Shown here one piece after another: positions 42,266 through 51,381 of a stretch of 64,000 bases of DNA. The stretch's first letter is position 1. Each line of letters starts with the position of its first letter. The notes below the pieces were generated by a model. The model saw only the letters and a list, made by a program, of their open reading frames with translations. It searched no databases and was not told the DNA's origin. The position numbers and the translations under genes are program-made. Source of the stretch: JBCBGF01 sp038526915 (GTDB taxonomy: Bacteria; Pseudomonadota; Alphaproteobacteria; Rhodobacterales; Rhodobacteraceae); assembly GCA_038526915.1 (NCBI GenBank), contig JBCBGF010000010.1, positions 1-64,000 of the forward strand. The letters are read 5' to 3'.

Positions 42266-44509
42266 ATGCCTGAGACGACCGAAAGTGAAAGCCGCAAGCT
42301 GTTGCAGCGCTTGCGCGAGGCGATGGCTGAGGCCAGCGCCGGGCAGGCCCGTCTCGACCGAATCGTCGAACTGATCGCCAGCTCGATCGCGACCGAGGTC
42401 TGTTCGATCTACCTCTTCCGCGATGCCGAAACGCTGGAGCTGTGCGCGACCGAAGGCTTGAACCCAGAGGCGGTTCACAAAACCCGCATGCGCCTGGGCG
42501 AAGGCCTGGTGGGCCGGGTCGCCAAGACCGGGCGTTTGGTCAACACCGCCGACGCGCCTTCGTCACCGGGCTTTCGCTTCATGCCGGAGACCGGGGAAGA
42601 GATCTATTCCAGCTTCCTCGGCGTCCCGATCCAGCGGCTGGGCGAAAAGCTGGGCGTTCTGGTGGTGCAGTCAAAAGAGGCGCGCACCTATTCGGAAGAT
42701 GAGGTCTATGCCCTAGAAGTCGTCGCCATGGTCCTGGCCGAAATGACCGAGCTTGGGGCGTTTGTCGGTGAAGGCGCGGCCCTGGCCGCGCGCCACCAGA
42801 AGCCTGCGCTCTTCCGCGGTGGCGTGGGTCAGGAGGGTGTGGCGGAAGGCCATGTCTACCTGCACGAGCCGCGCGTGGTGGTGACAAACCCCATTGCCGA
42901 CGATCCTGAGACCGAAAAACGCCGCTTGAATGACGCGGTCGAAGAATTGCGGATGTCGGTCGATGCGATGCTATCGACGCCGGACACCGCAGATGGCGAT
43001 CACCGCGAGGTGTTGGAAGCCTACCGGATGTTCGCCAATTCGCGCAGCTGGAAACGGCGGATGGAGGAAGACATCGCCCGCGGGCTGTCCGCGGAAGCCG
43101 CGGTGGAAAAGGAACAATCTGCCGCGCGGGCGCGGATGGAGGAGGTGCCCGACCCCTACCTGCGCGAACGGCTCAGTGACCTCGACGATCTGTCGAACCG
43201 GCTTTTGCGCATCCTTACCGGACAGGGGTCCGAGACCGGCGCGGAAATCCCCGACGACCCGATCCTGATTGCCCGCAACATTGGGCCGGGGGAGCTGCTG
43301 GAATACGGGCGCAAACTCAAGGGGATCGTGCTGGAACAGGGCTCGGTCGGCAGCCATGCGGCCATCGTGGCCCGCGCATGGGCCATCCCGCTTATCATCC
43401 ACGCCGACCGGATCACGTCCGAGGCGCTGAACGGCGATCACATCATGCTCGACGGGGATCAGGGGCTCGCGCATTTGCGCCCCGACGACACCGTGGTCAG
43501 CGCGTTTCGCGACAAGATCGCCATGCAGGCCGCAGCGCAGGAACGTTATGTGGGCCTGCGCGACAAGCCTGCCACCGCGAAATGCGGATCGACCGTTCAG
43601 TTGATGATGAACGCGGGCCTGATCGCCGATCTGCCCTCGCTCGACCCGTCAGGCGCCGAAGGCGTGGGCCTTTTCCGGACAGAGCTGCAATTCCTGATCC
43701 GCAGCCAGGTCCCGCGCCGCGGCGAACTGGCCGCCGTCTATTCCCGCGTCCTCGATGCGGCCAATGGCAAGCCCGTGGTGTTCCGCACCCTCGATATCGG
43801 GTCCGACAAGGTGCTCCCCTACATGAAGCGCGAGGAAGAGCCGAACCCGGCCCTGGGCTGGCGCGCGATCCGCGTGGGCCTCGACAAACCCGGCGTGATG
43901 CGAATGCAGTTGCAAGCGCTGATCCGGGCCTGTGCCGGACGGCCCCTGACCGTCATGTTCCCCTTCGTCGCGCAATTCGATGAGTTCCGCGCTGCCAGGC
44001 AACATGTGCTGGACGAGGTCGAGCGTGAGCGCCGTCTGGGCCACACCCTGCCTGAGAAGGTCGAGATCGGCGCGATGCTGGAAACCCCCAGCCTCGCCTT
44101 CGCGCCACGCCAGTTTTTCGAGATGGCCGATTTTATCTCCATCGGTGGCAATGACCTCAAGCAGTTCTTCTTCGCCGCCGACCGCGAAAACGAACGCGTG
44201 CGGCGGCGCTACGACGTTTTGAACGTGTCCTTCCTGACCTTCCTCGAACACATCATCGAACGCTGCGCGGCGACCGATTGCCGGCTGAGCTTTTGTGGCG
44301 AGGATGCCGGCAAACCCATCGAGGCGCTGTGTTTTTCGGCCATGGGCCTGCGCACCCTGTCGATGCGGCCTGCCTCCATCGGACCGGTCAAGTCGCTCCT
44401 CCGACGGGTCGATCTGGATGAGGCGAAGGCCGTGATCGACACGGCCCGCGGCTCGGGCGTGCAATCGGTGCGGGGCGCGGTGATGGAATGGCTGCGCACG
44501 GTCCCGTGA
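42266..44509 (+). CDS. ptsP: Phosphoenolpyruvate-protein phosphotransferase PtsP (nitrogen PTS enzyme I)
   Basis: 747 residues. N-terminal GAF domain (about 20-165), then an enzyme I core: phospho-histidine H364 in G-S-V-G-S-H-A-A-I-V-A-R, and the PEP-binding barrel with G-V-G-L-F-R-T-E and F-C-G-E-D-A-G near the end. It passes phosphate from PEP to NPr and EIIANtr, linking nitrogen/carbon state to regulation rather than to sugar uptake. Single gene here. Confidence 0.96.
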   Translation: MPETTESESRKLLQRLREAMAEASAGQARLDRIVELIASSIATEVCSIYLFRDAETLELCATEGLNPEAVHKTRMRLGEGLVGRVAKTGRLVNTADAPSSPGFRFMPETGEEIYSSFLGVPIQRLGEKLGVLVVQSKEARTYSEDEVYALEVVAMVLAEMTELGAFVGEGAALAARHQKPALFRGGVGQEGVAEGHVYLHEPRVVVTNPIADDPETEKRRLNDAVEELRMSVDAMLSTPDTADGDHREVLEAYRMFANSRSWKRRMEEDIARGLSAEAAVEKEQSAARARMEEVPDPYLRERLSDLDDLSNRLLRILTGQGSETGAEIPDDPILIARNIGPGELLEYGRKLKGIVLEQGSVGSHAAIVARAWAIPLIIHADRITSEALNGDHIMLDGDQGLAHLRPDDTVVSAFRDKIAMQAAAQERYVGLRDKPATAKCGSTVQLMMNAGLIADLPSLDPSGAEGVGLFRTELQFLIRSQVPRRGELAAVYSRVLDAANGKPVVFRTLDIGSDKVLPYMKREEEPNPALGWRAIRVGLDKPGVMRMQLQALIRACAGRPLTVMFPFVAQFDEFRAARQHVLDEVERERRLGHTLPEKVEIGAMLETPSLAFAPRQFFEMADFISIGGNDLKQFFFAADRENERVRRRYDVLNVSFLTFLEHIIERCAATDCRLSFCGEDAGKPIEALCFSAMGLRTLSMRPASIGPVKSLLRRVDLDEAKAVIDTARGSGVQSVRGAVMEWLRTVP

Positions 44510-44590
44510 CCCCTGCGACACCCCAGACCTTCCGCCCCTCTGATGTCCTGTGCATGATCCCGAAAACGAAAAACAGTTCCGGCCAAGCCC

Positions 44591-45901
44591 ATGATCCGAC
44601 AGATCCTTCTCGCCCTGACCACCGCGACACCGGCGGTCGCGCTCGACCTGCCGCCACCGGTGACGGATGCGGATTTTGCGCCGATTGACCGTGCCGAGGC
44701 CGAACTGGGCCAGCTTCTGTTCTACGATCCCGTTCTGTCGGGCAACAAAACCGTCTCCTGCGGCTCGTGCCACCATCCGCGCTTTGGCACATCGGACGGG
44801 CTGTCACTAGGCCTCGGCGACGGCGCCACCGGCCTTGGCCCCGACCGACGCGTCCAGGTCGACAACCTGCCCGAACAGCGCATCCCCCGAAATTCGCCTG
44901 CGTTGTTCAATCTGGGTGCGCGCGAGTTCACCGTGATGTTCCACGATGGCCGGATCGAGGCCGACCCCACCCGCCCCTCGGGCCTGCGCACGCCCCTGGA
45001 AGATGAGATGGTGCAGGGCTTTGACAGCATCCTGTCCGCGCAAACCATGTTCCCCGTCCTCTCCCCCGATGAGATGGCCGGGCATTACGGTGAGAACGAG
45101 ATCTCCACCGCCGTGCGCCAGGGCCGGCTGACGGGCGATGGCGGCGCGTGGAGCCTGATCTCAAACAGGATCGCCGAGATCCCCGCCTATGCCGACGCGT
45201 TCGCGGCGGTCTACCCCGAGATTGCCGAGGGCCGCGCCATCGCCTTCACCGATATCTCGAACGCGATCGCGGCCTTTATAGAATTTGAATGGCGCGCCGA
45301 TGACAGCGCCTTTGATTCCTACCTGCGCGGCGACGCACCGCTTCCCCCGGATGCGGCAGAGGGCATGGCGCTGTTTTACGGCCAGGCGAACTGCGCCACC
45401 TGCCACGCCGGATCGTTCCAGACCGACCACGGGTTCCACGCCATGGGCCAGCCCCAGCTTGGCCCTGGCAAGGCCGCGCGGTTTGAAAGCCACCAGCGCG
45501 ATACCGGGCGGATGCGGGTGACAGGCCGGGTCGAGGATGCCTATGCCTTCCGCACGCCCTCCTTGCGCAACGTCACAGCAACAGGGCCCTGGGGGCACGC
45601 GGGCGCGTTCTCCGATCTCGCGGCGTTCCTGCGCCACCACGTCGATCCTATCGCGGGGCTTGAGGCTTACGCTCCACAGGCGACCTTGCCCGCGTTTGAG
45701 CCCCCGAAAGCGGATTGGGCGATGGACGGGGCGGAGGTGGCGGAGATTGCGGCGGCGGTGGAGGTGACGCCCGTTGGTTTGGGCGAGGATGACATCGCGG
45801 CTCTGATCGCCTTTCTGGAAAGCCTGCGGGACCAGGGCGCGATTGACGGGCGGCTGGGGATACCGGAGCGGGTGCCGAGCGGGCTGGAGGTGGAGCGGTA
45901 G
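44591..45901 (+). CDS. Di-haem cytochrome c peroxidase family (MauG-like) protein
   Basis: 436 residues. A signal peptide (cleavage near V-A-L), then two haem-binding sites: C57-G-S-C60-H61 and C268-A-T-C271-H272. R-N-S-P-A-L-F-N and R-T-P-S-L-R-N-V are family motifs. A periplasmic peroxidase or MauG-type oxidase is expected. Convergent with a CRTAC1 FG-GAP gene, a pairing that suggests a shared function. Confidence 0.88.
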   Translation: MIRQILLALTTATPAVALDLPPPVTDADFAPIDRAEAELGQLLFYDPVLSGNKTVSCGSCHHPRFGTSDGLSLGLGDGATGLGPDRRVQVDNLPEQRIPRNSPALFNLGAREFTVMFHDGRIEADPTRPSGLRTPLEDEMVQGFDSILSAQTMFPVLSPDEMAGHYGENEISTAVRQGRLTGDGGAWSLISNRIAEIPAYADAFAAVYPEIAEGRAIAFTDISNAIAAFIEFEWRADDSAFDSYLRGDAPLPPDAAEGMALFYGQANCATCHAGSFQTDHGFHAMGQPQLGPGKAARFESHQRDTGRMRVTGRVEDAYAFRTPSLRNVTATGPWGHAGAFSDLAAFLRHHVDPIAGLEAYAPQATLPAFEPPKADWAMDGAEVAEIAAAVEVTPVGLGEDDIAALIAFLESLRDQGAIDGRLGIPERVPSGLEVER

Positions 45902-45910
45902 GGTGTCCGC

Positions 45911-46027
45911 CCCCTCTCCCTAACCCTCTCCCCCGAGGGAGAGGGGATACCGTCAAAAACTGCGAAACAGGCCATCGCGTTGTCACGACAGGTTCCCTCT
46001 CCCGACGGGAGAGGGTTAGGGAGAGGG
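45911..46027. repeat. Large nested palindrome between convergent genes
   Basis: Two 21-base perfectly complementary arms at 45912-45932 and 46007-46027, built from CCCTCTCCC units. Each inner end also folds on itself: 45924-45945 and CCCTCTCCC-gac-GGGAGAGGG at 45995-46015. The right arm supplies the last codons and stop of the minus-strand CRTAC1 gene (P-S-P-stop). Probably an inserted repeat now acting as bidirectional terminator. Confidence 0.8.
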
Positions 46028-47521
46028 TTTGGTGCGCCGCACCACCACCCGCGCACCCCCCTCAAACCGCGCCCACTCCGACACCGCACCGTCGGGCCAG
46101 ATCACCCGCACCTCAGCGCTCTCCGCATCGCCCAGCCCGAAATGCACCGGCCCGGCCTGCCCGCCCACATGGCCACCGCCCACGGTCACCTCACGCACCT
46201 GCACCCCGGCCTCGGTGCGCAATTCCACCCAAGCGCCAACCGCACGCCTATTCGCCCCGTCCTGCCGCAGATCGACGGCCAGCCAGTTGCCCGTCCCCTC
46301 CGTCACGTTCTGCCAGATTTCCATCGGCGCACGACGGTTCACGACCACCAGATCAAGCAACCCATCGCCATCGAGGTCACTCAACGCAGCCCCCCGCGCA
46401 CGCTCGACCGTGGCCACCCCCGCCTCAATCGACCGTTCGACAAACACCCCATCCGCCCCCTGCACCAGCAGGTTATTGGGGTCTTTCATCGCGTTCGACG
46501 GCATCTGGTCGACGTTGCCCTTGGCGATGAACAGATCAAGCCGTCCGTCATTGTTCACATCGCCAAACTCGGCATGCCACCCCGTCGACGGCCGCCCGTC
46601 ATCGCCCAGATGCGGGCGCTGGGCATAGGTGCCCACCGCAAAGGGCGCATTGGCAAACCCGGCCCCGTCATTGATCTGCAAGACCTGATCACCCATCGAG
46701 GTCAGCATGACCTCCGGCAACCCATCCCCCGTCACATCCCCGCTGGCCACGCCCATCCCCCAGAGAGAGAGCTTGGGCCAGCCATCGGCCTCGGTCCGGG
46801 GCGTCAGCGGCTCCAGCCGCCACATCTCTTCATACCCGCCGCGCACGTAATAGTGCCGGTCGTTTGAAATCCGCAGTTCGGGCTGGCCGTTGCGTTGCCA
46901 ATCCGAGATCAGCATCGACAGAGCACAAAACCCCGGGCTCAGCACCACGGGCGCTCCATACCCAGCCTGCTCGGGCCGGTAGAGCGCATTGTCATCGCAG
47001 GCCTCAAACGGCCCATCGGGATCGTTGCGGTCGACATAGTGCCCGATGGCCAGCGTAGGCCAGTCATTCCCCGCCTCCCACGTGGCGGAAAACGCGGTCG
47101 ACCAGCGGTCCCCCGGCGCAAAGCCCCAGGCCGCGCCCGCATCCTCAAACGTGCACTCCCCCTGCCCCCGCAGGATCACATCCGCGCCGACACGCAAGAC
47201 CACCAGGTCCAGATGCCCGTCACTGTCGATGTCCAACGGATAGGCCCCGGTCACACCGGTCAACGACGGCTGGCCCTCAAACGCAATCGCCGCCCCTGGC
47301 GCTTCGGTCATGTTCACCATCAGCCGCGCGGGATTTTCCCCGCCCGCGGCAAAGAGATCGGGCAGCCCGTCACCGTTGCAGTCAAACACCGCAACGCCGC
47401 CGCCCACAAAATGCTCCCACCCGCCGTCATAGACATGGGGCACCTCCGACGCGCGATCCACGAACCGCACTTCCGCCGCCGCGCCGTGCCCGGCCACCAG
47501 CATCGCCAACGCCAGCCTCAT
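46016..47521 (-). CDS. CRTAC1-family FG-GAP/VCBS repeat secreted protein
   Basis: 501 residues with a signal peptide (cleavage near A-A-A). Several calcium-binding FG-GAP/VCBS loops are visible: D-C-N-G-D-G-L-P-D-L-F, D-I-D-S-D-G-H-L-D-L-V, D-V-T-G-D-G-L-P-E-V, D-V-N-N-D-G-R-L-D-L-F, D-L-D-G-D-G-L-L-D-L-V. The C-terminal ASPIC/UnbV-like domain contains G-N-W-L-A-V-D-L and V-G-A-W-V-E-L. A beta-propeller in the periplasm or outside. The start overlaps the xylR stop by ATGA, so it is translated on the xylR message. The 3' end is formed by the palindrome. Confidence 0.82.
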   Translation of the reverse strand: MRLALAMLVAGHGAAAEVRFVDRASEVPHVYDGGWEHFVGGGVAVFDCNGDGLPDLFAAGGENPARLMVNMTEAPGAAIAFEGQPSLTGVTGAYPLDIDSDGHLDLVVLRVGADVILRGQGECTFEDAGAAWGFAPGDRWSTAFSATWEAGNDWPTLAIGHYVDRNDPDGPFEACDDNALYRPEQAGYGAPVVLSPGFCALSMLISDWQRNGQPELRISNDRHYYVRGGYEEMWRLEPLTPRTEADGWPKLSLWGMGVASGDVTGDGLPEVMLTSMGDQVLQINDGAGFANAPFAVGTYAQRPHLGDDGRPSTGWHAEFGDVNNDGRLDLFIAKGNVDQMPSNAMKDPNNLLVQGADGVFVERSIEAGVATVERARGAALSDLDGDGLLDLVVVNRRAPMEIWQNVTEGTGNWLAVDLRQDGANRRAVGAWVELRTEAGVQVREVTVGGGHVGGQAGPVHFGLGDAESAEVRVIWPDGAVSEWARFEGGARVVVRRTKPSP

Positions 47522-48774
47522 CCGCCCGCGTCCGCCGTCAGCCGTTCGGTCACGCTTTCCAGCGCCAGCGTCGCCGCGCCGCGGGCCCAGACGTGATTGT
47601 CCCACGAATTGATCTCAACCCGCGCTGACCCGCCAAGCGACCGGAGCGTGTGATCATTAATCTCGGCCAGAACCTCTTCGTTATAAAGATAGTCAAAGCG
47701 CAGCCGTTCGCCCGACAGGATCACTCGGCTGGGGTCAAAGATATTCGTGACATTCGCAATCCCGATCGCCAGATACCGACCCGCGCGGCGAAAGATCGTG
47801 CGCGCCGCCTCGTTCCCGTCCCGTGCCTGGGCATAGAGATCCTCCAGCACATCGGCCATGCTGGCTGCGTGATCGCGGTGCAATTCCAGCGCCACGCTCG
47901 CCTCGCGCACCAGCGCATAATCGGCCACATAGGCCTCCAGACATCCCCGCTGGCCGCACCGGCAGAGCGCGCCGTCAAGCTGCACCTTGGTGTGGCCCAG
48001 CTCCAGGCCCACCCCGTTCGCGCCACGATAGACGCGGTTGCCGAGCACGAGCCCCATGCCCACGCCATGTTCGATGGTGACCACAGCGAAGTCCGTCAGA
48101 TCCCGCCCCGCGCCATACCAAAGCTCGGCCAGCGTCACGAGGTTCACATCGTTGTCCACCTCGACCGGCAGGCCAAAGGTGCGGGTGGCCATGTCGCGGA
48201 TCGGCACATCCTCGCCCTCGACAATCGGCGACCACAGCATGGTCCCAATGTCGTGCCGGATCGCCCCCGGCAGACCCAGCCCCACTGCATCAAATGTCTC
48301 GTGCCCCGATGCGTCCCGCAGCCGGTCCAGCAGTTCTGCCGCCTCATCGAGGATCGCCTGTGGGCTGGTCTTGCGGAACGGGCGCGGCAAAGTCGCCTCG
48401 GCCACGATCCCGCCGGCGAAATCGATCACCACGCCGGAATGCCGGTCGGCCCCCAGCTTGATACCAGCCACCCGCGCGGCCCCGGGCTGTACCTGGAGCG
48501 CCACCGGTGGCCGGCCCCGCGTGCGCTCATGCGTGGCATCGTCGACTTCGATCAGAATGCCTTGGCGAATAAGGTCGGAGACGATGACTGTCACCGTCCC
48601 CGGGCTCACGCCCAGCGCCTTGGCCACGTCCACCCGGCTGATCTGACCTGCGGCGCGGACGGCCTCGAACAAACGCTGGCGCAGGGGTAGGATGGGATCG
48701 CCCGGCGGGGTTGCATTTGGCCCACAGCCCTGCTTCGGTGCCTGCGCGATCGTGGGAGGTGTGACCTCCAACAT
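47518..48774 (-). CDS. xylR: ROK-family repressor of the xylose operon
   Basis: 418 residues. Winged helix at about 42-85 (S-R-V-D-V-A-K-A-L-G-V-S-P-G-T-V-T-V-I-V-S). The ROK sugar-binding domain shows G-L-G-L-P-G, E-L-G-H-T-K and the zinc site C-R-C-G-Q-R-G-C-L-E-A-Y. Divergent from xylF, with a dyad at 48890-48908. By analogy with ROK XylR proteins it should repress xylFHGBA until xylose binds. Confidence 0.88.
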   Translation of the reverse strand: MLEVTPPTIAQAPKQGCGPNATPPGDPILPLRQRLFEAVRAAGQISRVDVAKALGVSPGTVTVIVSDLIRQGILIEVDDATHERTRGRPPVALQVQPGAARVAGIKLGADRHSGVVIDFAGGIVAEATLPRPFRKTSPQAILDEAAELLDRLRDASGHETFDAVGLGLPGAIRHDIGTMLWSPIVEGEDVPIRDMATRTFGLPVEVDNDVNLVTLAELWYGAGRDLTDFAVVTIEHGVGMGLVLGNRVYRGANGVGLELGHTKVQLDGALCRCGQRGCLEAYVADYALVREASVALELHRDHAASMADVLEDLYAQARDGNEAARTIFRRAGRYLAIGIANVTNIFDPSRVILSGERLRFDYLYNEEVLAEINDHTLRSLGGSARVEINSWDNHVWARGAATLALESVTERLTADAGG

Positions 48775-48889
48775 TATTTTTACTCCCGAAATTATTATAT
48801 GCCTGCAGCCATCCAGCTCACACGCTTGATGGTGATATTCGGCACTTTGGGCCAGTCTAACGATGAATTTCGCCAGTTCCAGAAAATTT

Positions 48890-48908
48890 TATTTTGACAA
48901 CCAAAATA
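48890..48908. promoter_or_regulatory. XylR operator candidate with overlapping -35
   Basis: TATTTTGACAACCAAAATA is a perfect 7-bp inverted repeat with a 5-base centre, and TTGACA of a possible -35 box lies inside it (48894-48899). It sits about 80 bases upstream of xylF and 115 bases from the divergent xylR. The A/T-rich arms fit ROK-type operators. Confidence 0.65.
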
Positions 48909-48989
48909 TATTGGGCGATGATCTGGCCCATGTCGGAGTCCAACATCCGGCAGGCAGGGCCAACGCCTTGCGAAACTTGGGAGGATTAC

Positions 48990-50009
48990 ATGAAAACCAC
49001 TGCCATCGCGGCAGCCGCATTGACGGTTGCCGTCTCCACCGGCGCATGGGCCCAGACTGTGGGCGTGAGCTGGTCGAACTTTCAGGAAGAGCGCTGGAAA
49101 ACGGACGAAGCCGCCATCGTCGGCGCGCTTGAGGCCGCCGGCGCCACCTACATCTCAGCCGACGCACAGTCGTCGTCGGCCAAGCAGCTGTCAGACATCG
49201 AAAGCCTGATCGCACAAGGCGCCGAAGTGCTGATCGTTCTGGCGCAGGACACGCAAGCTGTGATCCCCGCCGTGCAAGCGGCAGCGGACGAAGGCATCCC
49301 CGTGATCGCCTACGACCGCCTAATCGAAGACCCGCGCGCCTTCTACCTCACCTTCGACAACATCGAAGTGGGCCGGATGCAGGCGCGCGCGGTGTTCGAA
49401 GCTCAGCCCACCGGCAACTACGTCATGATCAAAGGCTCGCCCACCGACCCTAACGCGGACTTCCTGCGTGGTGGTCAGCAGGAAATCCTGCAGGCGGCGA
49501 TTGATTCAGGCGACATCACCATCGTGGGTGAGGCCTATACCGATGGCTGGCTGCCCGCCAACGCGCAGCGCAACATGGAGCAGATCCTGACGGCGGCTGA
49601 CAACAACGTCGACGCTGTGGTGGCTTCGAACGACGGCACCGCCGGTGGCGTTGTGGCGGCACTGACCGCGCAAGGCATGGAAGGCATCCCGGTATCGGGT
49701 CAGGACGGCGACCATGCCGCGCTGAACCGTGTGGCCATGGGCACCCAGACCGTCAGCGTCTGGAAAGACGCACGTGATCTGGGCGCAGCGGCCGGTGAGA
49801 TCGCCGTGGCGCTCGCCGGTGGCGGTGACATGTCTGCCGTCGAAGGCGCGCAGGAATGGACGTCACCGTCCGGCACAACGATGACCGCGCGGTTCCTCGA
49901 ACCCGTGCCGGTGACCGCCGACAACCTGACAGCTGTGACCGATGCAGGCTGGATCACTGTCGAAGCGCTCTGCCAGGGCGTGACCGACGGCCCTGCCCCC
50001 TGCAACTAA
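48990..50009 (+). CDS. xylF: Xylose ABC transporter substrate-binding protein
   Basis: 339 residues. Signal peptide cleaved after A-W-A (about residue 21), then a ribose/xylose-type periplasmic binding fold: V-G-V-S-W-S-N-F-Q-E-E-R-W, P-V-I-A-Y-D-R-L-I, S-N-D-G-T-A-G-G and S-G-Q-D-G-D. GGGAGGA precedes the start at 48990. It captures D-xylose for XylGH. First gene of the operon. Confidence 0.93.
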   Translation: MKTTAIAAAALTVAVSTGAWAQTVGVSWSNFQEERWKTDEAAIVGALEAAGATYISADAQSSSAKQLSDIESLIAQGAEVLIVLAQDTQAVIPAVQAAADEGIPVIAYDRLIEDPRAFYLTFDNIEVGRMQARAVFEAQPTGNYVMIKGSPTDPNADFLRGGQQEILQAAIDSGDITIVGEAYTDGWLPANAQRNMEQILTAADNNVDAVVASNDGTAGGVVAALTAQGMEGIPVSGQDGDHAALNRVAMGTQTVSVWKDARDLGAAAGEIAVALAGGGDMSAVEGAQEWTSPSGTTMTARFLEPVPVTADNLTAVTDAGWITVEALCQGVTDGPAPCN

Positions 50010-50032
50010 GCGTCAGACCTCTCTGACCACCG

Positions 50033-50055
50033 CCCCCGCCCGTATGCGGCGGGGG
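50033..50055 (+). promoter_or_regulatory. GC-rich intercistronic hairpin after xylF
   Basis: CCCCCGCC (50033-50040) and GGCGGGGG (50048-50055) form a perfect 8-bp stem with a 7-base loop between xylF and xylH. Same placement as the hairpin after glpV, and probably the same job: raising binding-protein expression over the membrane parts. Confidence 0.7.
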
Positions 50056-50083
50056 CACACCCAGCGACCTGCCGGAGAGCGTC

Positions 50084-51379
50084 ATGGCCGACACCACCGA
50101 CACCCTCGCACCCCCCAAGCAAAGCCGCGGATTTCTGGAGACCCTGGAAATCGACACCCGGCTCTTGGGCATGATCGGTGCCTTTATCGCCCTGTGCCTT
50201 GTGTTCCACTTCTGGACAGACGGGCGCTTTCTCACCCCGCGCAATGTCTTCAATCTGACGATCCAGACCGTCTCCGTCGCCATCATGGCCACAGGCATGG
50301 TCTTTGTGATCGTCACCCGCCACATCGACCTGTCGGTCGGCGCGCTTCTGGCCACCTGTTCGGCCATGATGGCCATGACCCAGACGGTCATCACACCGGA
50401 ATGGCTGGGCCTGGGTCTCGGCCATCCGCTGACCGCGCCCATCGCCATGATCGTCGGCATCGCCACAGGCGTGATCATCGGTGCCTTCCACGGCTACCTC
50501 GTGGGCTACCTGATGATCCCCGCCTTCATCGTAACGCTGGGCGGCCTTCTGGTCTGGCGCAACGTGGCCTGGCACCTGACCAATGGCCAGACCATCGGCC
50601 CGCTCGACCCAACGTTTCAGACCCTGGGCGGGATCAACGGCACCATGGGCGAGACCGGGAGCTGGATCCTCGGCATCCTCCTCACCGTCGCCGCCATCTT
50701 GATCCTGTGGAATGCCCGCAAGAACAAGATCCGCCATGACTTTGCCGTCAAACCGATGTGGGCGGAGCTTTTGTTGATGGCCATCGTGTCTGCCGCGATC
50801 CTGGGCTTTGTTGCCGTCCTCAACGCCTATGACATCCCCACCCGCCGGTTGGAGCGGATGTTCGAGGCCCGCGGCGAGGTGATGCCCGAGGGGTTCACCG
50901 CGGGCTACGGCGTCCCCTACTCTGTCCTGATCCTGATCGTCGTGGCCACCGTCATGACTGTCGTCGCCCAGCGCACCCGCCTTGGCCGCTACATCTTCGC
51001 CACCGGTGGCAACCCTGATGCCGCGATGCTGTCAGGCATCAACACCCGGATGCTGACGGTGAAGATCTTTGCCATCATGGGCGCCCTCTGCGCGATCTCG
51101 GCCATCGTCGCCTCCGCCCGCCTCACCTTCCACTCCAACGACATCGGCACGCTCGACGAATTGCGCGTGATCGCCGCCGCCGTCATCGGGGGCACCGCGC
51201 TCGCCGGTGGCATGGGCACGATCTACGGCGCGATCCTGGGCGCGCTGATCATGCAGTCGCTGCAATCTGGCATGGCGATGGTGGGCGTCGAAGCGCCCTA
51301 TCAAAACATCGTCGTCGGCATCGTCCTAGTGCTCGCCGTCTTCATCGACATCATCTATCGCAAGCGGACGGGGAACTGA
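50084..51379 (+). CDS. xylH: Xylose ABC transporter permease
   Basis: 431 residues with about ten or more transmembrane segments. R-H-I-D-L-S-V-G (about 84-91), R-T-R-L-G-R-Y-I-F-A-T-G-G-N and A-A-V-I-G-G-T-A-L-A-G-G are hallmarks of the RbsC/XylH family. Forms the inner-membrane channel. The xylG gene follows after 2 bases. Confidence 0.93.
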   Translation: MADTTDTLAPPKQSRGFLETLEIDTRLLGMIGAFIALCLVFHFWTDGRFLTPRNVFNLTIQTVSVAIMATGMVFVIVTRHIDLSVGALLATCSAMMAMTQTVITPEWLGLGLGHPLTAPIAMIVGIATGVIIGAFHGYLVGYLMIPAFIVTLGGLLVWRNVAWHLTNGQTIGPLDPTFQTLGGINGTMGETGSWILGILLTVAAILILWNARKNKIRHDFAVKPMWAELLLMAIVSAAILGFVAVLNAYDIPTRRLERMFEARGEVMPEGFTAGYGVPYSVLILIVVATVMTVVAQRTRLGRYIFATGGNPDAAMLSGINTRMLTVKIFAIMGALCAISAIVASARLTFHSNDIGTLDELRVIAAAVIGGTALAGGMGTIYGAILGALIMQSLQSGMAMVGVEAPYQNIVVGIVLVLAVFIDIIYRKRTGN

Positions 51380-51381
51380 CC

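Noticed and set aside
45911..46027. Repeated CCCTCTCCC units taken as a CRISPR array
   Set aside because: The units are nested inverted repeats without unique spacers of constant size.
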